From assembly GCF_027011145.1 (NCBI RefSeq), contig NZ_JALVAO010000062.1:1-53817 (forward strand): DNA of 53,817 nt, given 5' to 3'. The translations under genes and the position numbers were made by a program. This stretch comes from Thermococcus sp. (GTDB lineage Archaea > Methanobacteriota_B > Thermococci > Thermococcales > Thermococcaceae). The notes beneath the pieces were generated by a model. The model did no database searches. It was not told the origin of the DNA and worked only from the letters and a program-made list of their open reading frames with translations. Shown here piece by piece: positions 8,399-17,240 of this stretch; the first letter of the stretch is position 1; each line of letters opens with the position of its first letter.

Positions 8399-8883
8399 CG
8401 AGGAGCCGATGCTCTGACCCGCTTCCTCTTTTTGTAGCCTCTCTTAAAGTTCTCAATAACCCCCGAGAGCAAGAAAAGAAGGGCCACATATGAGAAGACC
8501 TCATTGAGGGCATCGTTTTTGTAGCCAAAATAGCCGAGAAGAATTGCCACGCCCCAGAGGACGGCCTGGACAACGTTTATAACAGTATTGAACCGGGATT
8601 TCTTCACGCCCAGGATTTCCTCCGCCACGTTCTTAAGTCCGCCCTCCCGAGAAACGAGGAACTCGTAAACCTTCCCACCAAGTTCGTATTCCCCCGGGGC
8701 AACATACACGGCCTTGGGGGTTTTCACGACGGTTATTTTTGGACTCGAATACGCCACCTGAAGAAGGGCATCCTTTAGTGCTTCAACATCGGGTGAAAAA
8801 AGGGCAATGTAATTCCTGAGGGTTCCTTTCACATTGTCTTTGTCGAGCTCGTGGTAATAGACCACAAACTTCGCTTTGACCAT
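8383..8883 (-). CDS. uncharacterised two-helix membrane protein
   Basis: 166 residues. The first ~100 are soluble (MVKAKFVVYYHELDKDNVKG...), then come two predicted transmembrane helices (VVQAVLWGVAILLGYFGY and VFSYVALLFLLSGVIENF, about 103-145) and a very basic tail (KRGYKKRKRVRASAPR). Function unknown. It resembles the neighbouring 193-residue protein in architecture and opening segment. It lies upstream of that gene and downstream of gatE on the same strand. The positive tail should face the cytosol. Confidence 0.75.
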   Translation of the reverse strand: MVKAKFVVYYHELDKDNVKGTLRNYIALFSPDVEALKDALLQVAYSSPKITVVKTPKAVYVAPGEYELGGKVYEFLVSREGGLKNVAEEILGVKKSRFNTVINVVQAVLWGVAILLGYFGYKNDALNEVFSYVALLFLLSGVIENFKRGYKKRKRVRASAPRHTSE

Positions 8884-8913
8884 GATAAGGAGTAAGAAAG
8901 AGACCTTAAAAGA

Positions 8914-10806
8914 TTAACCTTTGCTCGCCTCCTGAATCTTCTTCCTGACGAGCTGGCTGACGAGCTTACCGTCCGCCCTGCCACGTAGCTTCGCCATTGC
9001 CCTTCCCATTATCATGCCCATCGCTCCCATCCCCTTGGCCTTTATGACGTCGATGTCGGCTTTGACGACCTCGTCGATGATTTTCTCGACCTCGTCTTCA
9101 CTCAGGAGCGTTAGACCCTTTTCCTCTGCAACCTGCTCGGCCGTCTTCTCCGGGTGCCTGGCGAGTTCCTTGAAAATCTCCTCAAAGGCCTCCTTTGCAA
9201 TCCTGCCGTTGAGGTAGAGCTCAAAGGCCTCCCTGATGTGCTCCTCGGTTATCTTCTCTATCGGAACCTCCTTCTTAAGCCCCTTGAGAACAACCACGAG
9301 GATTGAAGCAACCAGCGATGGCTTTATGCCCTTTTTCACGAGCTCCTCAAAGAGCTCATCGCGCTCGTCGTTGACGAGGGTTTCAGCCAGGCTCCTGTCA
9401 ATCTTGTACTCCTTCACGAAGCGCTCAACCCTTTCCTGTGGCAACTCCGGAAGGTTCGCCCTAATCCTCTCCTTCTCCTCCGGCGGGATGAAAATCGAGG
9501 GTATGTCCGTTTCAGGATACATTCTCGCTTTACCCGGGAGGGGACGCATGTACTGAGTATTGCCGTCCGGCAAAGCCCTCCTCGTCTCCTCTGGAACGCC
9601 CTCTATCGCTTCTCTAGCGCGCTTGATTACCTCGCGAAGGGCTTTCTTGGCGGTTTCCTCCTCCGCGGCGACAAGAACGAACGCGTCTTCTTCGTCAAGG
9701 TTAAGTTTTTCGATGATTGCATTAACCTCTTTTTCTGTAATTCCATAGTTCGGTAGTTCATCAATGTGGAAGATTCCCCTCACGTACTTTTTGGCCCTGT
9801 CTGCCATCTCAGTCCCAAGTCTCCTGCCCGGCTGGATTTCCCTGCCTATAAGCCCGCGGAACTTCGGCAACTTAACGGCAAGAACCTTCCCGCCTTTCTT
9901 TATCATCCGGGCTATTATCTTTGATTCAGTGTTCCTAAAGACGTCGGTAACGTCGTAGAATTCCTCCTTGATGTCATCTGGCTTAACGCCCCTCGCGTGA
10001 AGCTCGTCGCGGATTTTGAGAAGGTTGAGCTGTCTTTCAACCTCGCGCTCGATGATGAGGGGAATCATGTCCAGCTCCTGGACGCCTTTAATCTCGACGC
10101 GAGCGCCACCTTTAATTGAGACGTTCAAATCCTGCCTTATCGTTCCGAGACCGCGCTTGACCTTTCTCGTTGCCCTTAGAGCATCGCCTATGTACTTCGC
10201 GACTACTTTAGCCTGCTCTGGGTGGTGTATGTCAGGGGTTGTGCTTATCTCAACCAGCGGGATTCCGAGGCGGTCGAGGCGGTAGATTACCTCCTTCTCC
10301 TTCCTCTCGACTATCCTACAGGCATCCTCCTCAAGGCATATCGTCGGGATTCCAACGCTCCCCCAGGGAGTATCAACCCTACCGTCGAGCGCTATTATCG
10401 CCGTTCTTTGAAAACCTGAAACGTTCGAGCCGTCTATGACTATTTTACGCATGAAGTGAACTTCATCAACGGGCTTTGCGTTGAGGAGGTAGGCAATCTG
10501 AAGCGAAACTTCAAGGGCTTCCCTGTCGGGTCCCCTCGGCGGTTCCTCATCCATGTAAACCAAATCGCTTAGCTCGTAGTTGCCCTCGTAGATGTATTTT
10601 CTTCCCTTCTTGAATTCCTCCAGAGCAGCGGGGTCAATTTCCCCTAGCTCGCTCATAGTGGGCCTTAAGCGTCTTTCAAAGGTGAAGTCAACCTTCTCGG
10701 TCAGCTCGCTCGGAACGGGTGAAAACAGCTTTTTAGTATCGAGTTGCCTGTGAATCTCAAGGCCGACCTTTAGGCCGAGCTTTTCGTAATCGAACTTCTC
10801 GGTCAT
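8914..10806 (-). CDS. gatE: glutamyl-tRNA(Gln) amidotransferase subunit E
   Basis: 630 residues, the full archaeal length. GatE is the kinase and tRNA-binding subunit of the archaea-specific GatDE enzyme, which converts Glu-tRNA(Gln) to Gln-tRNA(Gln) using ammonia from GatD. The GatB-like cradle begins at [19 protein letters not shown]; an AspRS-like insertion follows around residues 270-420, and a helical plus YqeY-like tail ends [19 protein letters not shown]. The ATG at 10804-10806 has ribosome binding site GGAGGTG inside the end of vapC, whose TGA overlaps it (ATGA). In most organisms its natural partner gene is gatD; here vapB-vapC separates them. Confidence 0.97.
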   Translation of the reverse strand: MTEKFDYEKLGLKVGLEIHRQLDTKKLFSPVPSELTEKVDFTFERRLRPTMSELGEIDPAALEEFKKGRKYIYEGNYELSDLVYMDEEPPRGPDREALEVSLQIAYLLNAKPVDEVHFMRKIVIDGSNVSGFQRTAIIALDGRVDTPWGSVGIPTICLEEDACRIVERKEKEVIYRLDRLGIPLVEISTTPDIHHPEQAKVVAKYIGDALRATRKVKRGLGTIRQDLNVSIKGGARVEIKGVQELDMIPLIIEREVERQLNLLKIRDELHARGVKPDDIKEEFYDVTDVFRNTESKIIARMIKKGGKVLAVKLPKFRGLIGREIQPGRRLGTEMADRAKKYVRGIFHIDELPNYGITEKEVNAIIEKLNLDEEDAFVLVAAEEETAKKALREVIKRAREAIEGVPEETRRALPDGNTQYMRPLPGKARMYPETDIPSIFIPPEEKERIRANLPELPQERVERFVKEYKIDRSLAETLVNDERDELFEELVKKGIKPSLVASILVVVLKGLKKEVPIEKITEEHIREAFELYLNGRIAKEAFEEIFKELARHPEKTAEQVAEEKGLTLLSEDEVEKIIDEVVKADIDVIKAKGMGAMGMIMGRAMAKLRGRADGKLVSQLVRKKIQEASKG

Positions 10807-11249
10807 CTCAACACCTCCAGATTGGTTCTCAAAAAGTCATCGTCAAATGTCGCAATCTTTCTTATCCCGTAATACTCACAGGCAGAGGCAATCAGAGAGT
10901 CGTTTGGTAGGAGACCAAACTTAACCCGTATTTCACGGGAGAGACGTACGACTTCCCATGTCTCATCGAGGAAAGTCAATGCGTTTGACGCTAGGAGTAA
11001 ATCCAAGAGTTCATCAAAGGTAGCCACTGGTTTGTACAGCTCTGGACTCTTGGTAAGCTCTTTTCTCAGGGAGTAGAACTTGTAGCTTCCCCTTAGCTTT
11101 GCGTAGTTCCTCGCAAGTAGCTGAAAGACGACCTCACCGTATATTGTAGGGGTTATTGCAAGGTGATACTCACTAACCAGGCGTTCCATTAGCTTGATTC
11201 CACGCTCTTCACCAAGCAAGTAGTCTATCCAGACGTTTGAGTCAACCAT
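10803..11249 (-). CDS. vapC: PIN-domain toxin, VapC family
   Basis: 148 residues from ATG 11247-11249 ([13 protein letters not shown]); this start overlaps the end of vapB by eight bases, and longer in-frame starts (11276, 11297) would run deep into vapB. PIN acidic residues are visible: Asp3 in MVDSNVW, a Glu in YGEVVFQL, Asp in PNDSLIASA and Asp in ATFDDDFL. VapC proteins are Mg-dependent ribonucleases, and many characterised members cleave tRNA or rRNA. Its stop overlaps the gatE start (ATGA). Target and activity are not deducible from sequence. Confidence 0.88.
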   Translation of the reverse strand: MVDSNVWIDYLLGEERGIKLMERLVSEYHLAITPTIYGEVVFQLLARNYAKLRGSYKFYSLRKELTKSPELYKPVATFDELLDLLLASNALTFLDETWEVVRLSREIRVKFGLLPNDSLIASACEYYGIRKIATFDDDFLRTNLEVLR

Positions 11250-11454
11250 TACTGGCTCTCTTGAGAACGTACTCATGGTAGGCCTCCTCCCAATCAATTT
11301 CTTGGGCTTCTCTGAGCTCTCTAAGGATTCCCGCGTATTTCTTTATAATCTCCCTAGGGTTTGTTACCACTACCTCCACTTCGGTCCCCTCGGGCAGGTT
11401 AACGTCATCGAGGGGCTTAAAGACGCCGTTTTTGTAAACGGCCCGGATTCCCAT
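11242..11454 (-). CDS. vapB: DUF104 (AF2212-like) antitoxin, VapB type
   Basis: 70 residues from ATG 11452-11454 (MGIRAVYKNGVFKPLDDVNL), chosen because GAGGTGAT lies just upstream within the end of gatD. The pattern AVYKNGVFKPL...LPEGTEVEVVV is the hallmark of DUF104 antitoxins, which form small beta-barrel DNA-binding dimers; the C-terminal helical part (REAQEIDWEEAYHEYVLKR) should wrap the PIN toxin. It starts seven bases before the end of gatD and overlaps vapC, so gatD, vapB, vapC and gatE form one coupled string. Confidence 0.85.
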   Translation of the reverse strand: MGIRAVYKNGVFKPLDDVNLPEGTEVEVVVTNPREIIKKYAGILRELREAQEIDWEEAYHEYVLKRASNG

Positions 11455-11459
11455 TACAA

Positions 11460-12779
11460 TCACCTCAGGAAGGTGTCAAACCTCGTGTAGGGCGTTATCT
11501 CGCCGGCGTAGTTGGTGAGCATCATCTTTCTCACTTCATCGAGGTCATTGGTGTGGCCGAGAACCCACATCAGCTTGACGTAGGCAGTCTCAGGCAACAT
11601 GTCCTCGCAGGGAATCGCTCCAGCCTTAAGGAGCTTTCTCCCGTTGGAGTAGACGTTCAGGTTCACCCTTCCGTAGAGGCACTGGCTCGTTACGCAGACC
11701 GCTACACCCTCCTCAACGGCGCGCTGGACGTGGGGTATGAAATCCTGAGGAACGTGACCGAGGCCCGTTCCCTCGATGACAACTCCCTTATAACCCCTAT
11801 CAACGAGGAAATCTAGTATCTCACCGCTTATTCCCGGGTAGATTTTGAGGATTGCAACTTTTTCCTCCATCTTGCCGTCCACTTCGACTTCCCCTTCGCT
11901 CCTCTTTCTGTAATCGCTCCTAAGGAACTCTATCTCATCCTTAGGCCATACCCTGGCTATTGGGACGTCGTTTATACTCCTGAATGCATCTCTCCTGCTC
12001 GTGTGCATCTTCCTTACCTTAGTTCCGCGATGAGCCAAGCAGTAGGTGTCGCTCGTTTCTCCATGCATAACCACCATAACCTCAGCAACTTCGCTGGTTG
12101 CCATCCTCACGGCACAGGTAAGGTTCATGGCGGAGTCACTGCTCGGCCTGTCGGAGCTCCTCTGCGCTCCAACGAGAACGACCGGCTTTGTGAGGTTCCT
12201 GAGCATGAAGCTCAATGCAGAGGCGGTATAGCCCATAGTGTCCGTTCCGTGGGCAATAACAACTCCATCCTCGCCGGAGTTGAGGGCCTTAGCCACTTCC
12301 TCTGCTATCTTAATCCAATAGGCCGGTTTCATGTCCTCGCTGAGGATGTTCATTATGAGCTTCGGAGTAACGTTGGCCATCTCAAAAATCTCGGGAACAG
12401 CTTTAGCGAGTTCTTCAGCGGTGAAGGCCGGGTGAACGGCACCGGTCTTGTAGTCTATTCTACTCGCTATCGTTCCTCCAGTTCCAAGGATTGTAACGTT
12501 GGGAAGGCCCTCCTTCCTAGGAAGGACTTCTTGGAAGACCATTTTCGGCTTTTCAACGGCCTTCTCAAGTATCTCAACGCTCTCAATGGCGTCGATAAGG
12601 ATTCCGACGTTGTAGCCGTTGTCGAGCTTTATGGTAAGCGTTTCCCCGGGAGAAAGCTCGTAGGGGGGCATTACAAGACCTTCAAACGTAATCCGCTCGT
12701 TTCCCTCCCTCTTGACGACTCTGATTAGGTCTCCAACCTCGAGACCATGCTTTTTCATGAACTCCTCAACCTTCCTCAT
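11460..12779 (-). CDS. gatD: glutamyl-tRNA(Gln) amidotransferase subunit D
   Basis: 439 residues from ATG 12777-12779 (MRKVEEFMKKHGLEVGD), with GAGGGGATG upstream; an ATG six bases earlier is also in frame but sits on the ribosome binding site. GatD is the asparaginase-like subunit that releases ammonia from glutamine or asparagine for GatE. A ~90-residue N-terminal beta domain precedes the asparaginase core, with the nucleophile region LGTGGTIASR, the second motif AHGTDTMGYT and the downstream VGAQRSSDRPSSD. It is the first gene of the gatD-vapB-vapC-gatE string. Confidence 0.97.
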   Translation of the reverse strand: MRKVEEFMKKHGLEVGDLIRVVKREGNERITFEGLVMPPYELSPGETLTIKLDNGYNVGILIDAIESVEILEKAVEKPKMVFQEVLPRKEGLPNVTILGTGGTIASRIDYKTGAVHPAFTAEELAKAVPEIFEMANVTPKLIMNILSEDMKPAYWIKIAEEVAKALNSGEDGVVIAHGTDTMGYTASALSFMLRNLTKPVVLVGAQRSSDRPSSDSAMNLTCAVRMATSEVAEVMVVMHGETSDTYCLAHRGTKVRKMHTSRRDAFRSINDVPIARVWPKDEIEFLRSDYRKRSEGEVEVDGKMEEKVAILKIYPGISGEILDFLVDRGYKGVVIEGTGLGHVPQDFIPHVQRAVEEGVAVCVTSQCLYGRVNLNVYSNGRKLLKAGAIPCEDMLPETAYVKLMWVLGHTNDLDEVRKMMLTNYAGEITPYTRFDTFLR

Positions 12780-12842
12780 AAGCATCCCCTCGTTTTGTCA
12801 CTGAAAGAAAATAGGGACGGGGTTTTATAGGGCTTTCCCAGG

Positions 12843-13136
12843 TCAGCGGGCCTTTATCATGAACCTCGGCTCCTCAATCCACTCGGACTTACAGCGAGGA
12901 CAGCGTGATGGAATGTTAATTTCAGGCTTAAAGCGGAAGCCACACTTCCTGCATTCCGCGGGCTTAACCAGAAGAACCTTGCCCTCGCGTTTTAAGATTT
13001 TTTGAATGGCCTTTAAATCCTCTATGATTAACTTTTTGCTCCCCTTTCCCCTGATTCCGAGGACCTGGGCTAGCTCGCTCACGGAGTAGTCCCTCTCCTC
13101 CAAAAGGCTTATTATCCGTTCCCTTCGAGTGGCCAT
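12843..13136 (-). CDS. HTH/zinc-ribbon transcriptional regulator
   Basis: 97 residues from ATG 13134-13136 (MATRRERIISLLEERDYSVSE), preceded by a purine-rich ribosome binding site; an in-frame extension upstream crosses into the divergent pus10 start and is unlikely. The N-terminal half is a winged helix (DYSVSELAQVLGIRGKGSKKL), and the C-terminal half is a four-cysteine zinc ribbon (CRKCGF...CPRCKSEW). Members of this family occur across euryarchaea as predicted transcription regulators. It diverges from pus10 and may regulate it; nothing in the sequence shows which genes it controls. Confidence 0.85.
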   Translation of the reverse strand: MATRRERIISLLEERDYSVSELAQVLGIRGKGSKKLIIEDLKAIQKILKREGKVLLVKPAECRKCGFRFKPEINIPSRCPRCKSEWIEEPRFMIKAR

Positions 13137-13180
13137 CGGGAGAAGTTGGAAGGGGAGATAAAAAGCTTTAGGGTGGGAAC

Positions 13181-14338
13181 ATGATAATCGAAAAGACCGA
13201 AAAAGTCCTTGAAAACCATGAACTCTGCAACCACTGCCTCGGGAGGCTCTTCGCAAAACTCGGGAAGGGAACAAACGAGGACAGGGGAAAGGCGATAAGG
13301 TTCGTCCTCAACATGGAACGCTCGGCCAGAGGTCTGGCTCCAATAGATGAGCCGGAAAAATGCGAGCTTTGTGGAAACGTCTTCGAAAGGATTCCATTCC
13401 TCGTTGAGAGAATGATTGAAATCTCAAAGGGAGTAGAGTTCGATACGTTTCTGGTTGGTTCCCGCTTCCCTGAGGAAATCAGGGAGAAAGAGCATTCCGT
13501 CTGGGAAGAGTTTGGTATCGAGACGGCCGAACCAATTAACAGGGAGTTCAACAGGGAGTTGGGAAAGGCCTTTGGACTGGCAACTGGTAAGGAGACATCC
13601 AGGAACCCGGACGTTGTCTTCATCGTTGAGCCGTATTCAGGTAAAGTTGAGCTTCAAATCAACCCGGTTTACGTCTACGGCCGTTACAGAAAGCTCGTGC
13701 GCGGGATTCCCCAGACTCCCTTACCAGATTTCGAGGACAGCGTTGCCTCGATAATCTGCAAGGCCTTTTCAAAGGCCTTCGAGGGGAAGTGCATCTTCAA
13801 AGGGGCGGGAAGAGAGGACGTTGATGTTCGCATGCTCGGCAATGGAAGGCCATTCATCGTTGAGGTGAAGCGTCCAAAACGGAGGAAGGTTGACCTGGAA
13901 AAAATAGCGGAGGAAATAAACTCAAGCGGTAAAGTCGAGGTTCTGAACCTTCGCTTCGTTTCACCCAAGGAAGCAGAGGAAGTCCTCACAAAGAATCACC
14001 GCAAGGAATACCTTGCCCTTGTCTTTGTGGAGGAAGGCGTAACTCCCGAGGAAGCTGAGGAGGTTGCAAGGAAGCTCAGGGGTCTGGAAATCCACCAGAG
14101 GACTCCCTGGCGCGTCAGAAAAGCTCGGGCCGATAAGGTGAGGGTTAGAAAGGTTTACGAGGCAGAGGCAAAATGGCTCGATGAGAAACACTTTGAGCTA
14201 CGCCTAGTTACTGACGGTGGCCTCTACATAAAAGAGCTGGTTTCCGGGGACAGGGGAAGGACGAGGCCGAGCGTCAGCGATTTGCTCGGAAAGAAAGCCT
14301 GGTGCGAAAGGCTTGACGTCCTTAATATACTCGACTGA
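13181..14338 (+). CDS. pus10: tRNA pseudouridine synthase Pus10
   Basis: 385 residues, ATG 13181. Archaeal Pus10 makes pseudouridine 54 and 55 in the T-arm of tRNA. The N-terminal THUMP-like domain has zinc-binding cysteine pairs (CNHC at about 16-19, CELC at about 61-64), and the catalytic domain carries GAGREDVDVRMLG with the catalytic Asp. The C-terminus, including QRTPWRVRKARADKVR and GGLYIKELVSGDRGRTRPS, is also characteristic. It reads divergently from the HTH/zinc-ribbon gene with only 44 bases between them. Confidence 0.95.
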   Translation: MIIEKTEKVLENHELCNHCLGRLFAKLGKGTNEDRGKAIRFVLNMERSARGLAPIDEPEKCELCGNVFERIPFLVERMIEISKGVEFDTFLVGSRFPEEIREKEHSVWEEFGIETAEPINREFNRELGKAFGLATGKETSRNPDVVFIVEPYSGKVELQINPVYVYGRYRKLVRGIPQTPLPDFEDSVASIICKAFSKAFEGKCIFKGAGREDVDVRMLGNGRPFIVEVKRPKRRKVDLEKIAEEINSSGKVEVLNLRFVSPKEAEEVLTKNHRKEYLALVFVEEGVTPEEAEEVARKLRGLEIHQRTPWRVRKARADKVRVRKVYEAEAKWLDEKHFELRLVTDGGLYIKELVSGDRGRTRPSVSDLLGKKAWCERLDVLNILD

Positions 14339-14343
14339 GGGCA

Positions 14344-14356
14344 AGTTTTATAAATT
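14344..14356 (+). promoter_or_regulatory. rpl21e operon promoter (TATA)
   Basis: AGTTTTATAAATT lies just after the pus10 stop. A start about 25 bases downstream would be near 14372-14376, which puts the L21e ATG (14494) about 120 bases into the transcript, an unusually long leader for this genome. Confidence 0.6.
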
Positions 14357-14373
14357 TGAGAGCGAGGGTTTTA

Positions 14374-14493
14374 GTGATTCCCAGGGGGTTAGTCCTAAGT
14401 CTAAACGGAGCGAAAAGCGTTCCCCCTTGAAAAATCCCATATCGTAAACTTGAGTTTGCCCGTTAGGGCCGTAAAAGCTGAGAGGTGGTGAAA
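14374..14493 (+). promoter_or_regulatory. structured 5' leader of the L21e operon
   Basis: About 120 non-coding bases with three inverted repeats: CAGGGGG (near 14380) pairing with CCCCCTTG (near 14430) around an inner AACG/CGTT pairing; AAACTTGAGTTT (about 14447-14458); and GCCCGTTAGGGC (about 14459-14470). The ribosome binding site GAGGTGGTGA follows at about 14481-14490. Leaders upstream of ribosomal protein genes often carry autoregulatory sites or small RNAs; which applies here is unknown. It does not fold as a tRNA. Confidence 0.45.
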
Positions 14494-14790
14494 ATGGTTC
14501 AGAAAGCGCACAGTTTTAGGAGGAAGACCCGCGGAAAGCTCAGCAAGAAGCCGAGAAGGAGGGGCCTTCCCCCGCTCACGAGGTTCCTTCAGGAGTTTGA
14601 AGTCGGGCAGAAGGTTCACATCGTCATAGAGCCGAGCTACCACAAGGGCATGCCCGACCCGAGGTTCCACGGAAGGACCGGAACCGTCGTCGGCAAGCGT
14701 GGCGACGCCTACATAGTCCAGATAAGGGACGGGGGCAAGGTTAAGACCTTCTTCATACACCCTGTTCACCTCAGGCCGCAGAAGGGATGA
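14494..14790 (+). CDS. rpl21e: 50S ribosomal protein L21e
   Basis: 98 residues from ATG 14494 ([19 protein letters not shown]), directly after GAGGTGGTGAAA. Highly basic N-terminus and SH3-like core ([20 protein letters not shown]) typical of eukaryotic/archaeal L21e, a large-subunit protein near the central protuberance. Length is standard. Its TGA overlaps the ATG of rpoF (ATGA), the conserved archaeal order L21e-RpoF-DUF655-RsmA. Likely controlled through the long leader upstream. Confidence 0.97.
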   Translation: MVQKAHSFRRKTRGKLSKKPRRRGLPPLTRFLQEFEVGQKVHIVIEPSYHKGMPDPRFHGRTGTVVGKRGDAYIVQIRDGGKVKTFFIHPVHLRPQKG

Positions 14791-15161
14791 GCATGATAGG
14801 CAGGAAAAAGCTCGGGGAGCGGTATCTGACCATAGCTGAAACCAAGGAGCTCCTCGAGCGCAGGAAGGAAGAGGGAATGAAAGAGAACCCAGAGGAGCCC
14901 ATGTTCTACGAGGCCAGGCTTAGCCTTGAGCACGCCGAGAAGTTCGCCAAGCTCAGCCCCGAGAAGGCAAGGGAACTCAAGGAGAAACTCATGGAGCTCT
15001 TCGACTGGATTGACGACAGGATAGCCTCGAAGATAGTGGACATCCTGCCTGAGGATTACCTCGATATCAGGGTAATCTTCGCCAAGGAGGATTACATGCC
15101 CTCGCCCGAGGAGGCCAAGGAAATAGTTAAGCTGGTCGATGAATACCGGCCCCTCGACTGA
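14787..15161 (+). CDS. rpoF: DNA-directed RNA polymerase subunit F (Rpb4)
   Basis: 124 residues, or 122 if translation begins at the ATG at 14793. RpoF pairs with RpoE (Rpb7) to form the stalk of archaeal RNA polymerase, which helps open complex formation and binds nascent RNA. The sequence [23 protein letters not shown] and the HRDC-like helical end [15 protein letters not shown] match the family and its normal length. Translationally coupled to rpl21e through ATGA. Confidence 0.95.
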   Translation: MSMIGRKKLGERYLTIAETKELLERRKEEGMKENPEEPMFYEARLSLEHAEKFAKLSPEKARELKEKLMELFDWIDDRIASKIVDILPEDYLDIRVIFAKEDYMPSPEEAKEIVKLVDEYRPLD

Positions 15162-15176
15162 TTTTTCTCCTTTTCT
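15162..15176 (+). terminator. T-tract after rpoF
   Basis: ATTTTTCTCCTTTTCTT directly follows the rpoF stop, an archaeal oligo-T termination signal, before a new TATA box at 15187-15200. Confidence 0.5.
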
Positions 15177-15186
15177 TGGAGTGAGG

Positions 15187-15200
15187 AAAGTATAAAAACT
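15187..15200 (+). promoter_or_regulatory. promoter of the DUF655-rsmA operon
   Basis: GAAAGTATAAAAAC is a clear BRE/TATA element about 40 bases before the ATG at 15232; ribosome binding site GGGGGAGAG lies at about 15221-15229. Confidence 0.7.
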
Positions 15201-15231
15201 CCTGACCAAAATAAGTTCTGGGGGAGAGAGA

Positions 15232-17181
<1,950 letters not shown>

Positions 17182-17204
17182 AGGTAATCCCCAACGCTAT
17201 AGGC

Positions 17205-17227
17205 CGATTGGTTTTTAAAACCCATCG
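17205..17227. promoter_or_regulatory. shared palindromic TATA between divergent genes
   Basis: GGTTTTTAAAACC (17210-17222) is a near-perfect palindrome embedded in a longer inverted repeat (CGATTGG ... CCCATCG). Its centre is about 25 bases from the plus-strand ATG at 17241 and 35 from the minus-strand ATG at 17181, so it can act as a TATA box in both directions. Confidence 0.55.
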
Positions 17228-17240
17228 GGGAGTTGGTGCC

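Noticed and set aside
14374-14483. Possible C/D-box sRNA in the L21e leader (GTGATT near 14375, CTGA near 14479)
   Set aside because: The C-like box does not match RTGATGA, no D'/C' pair is seen and the spacing of about 100 bases is too long for an archaeal C/D sRNA.
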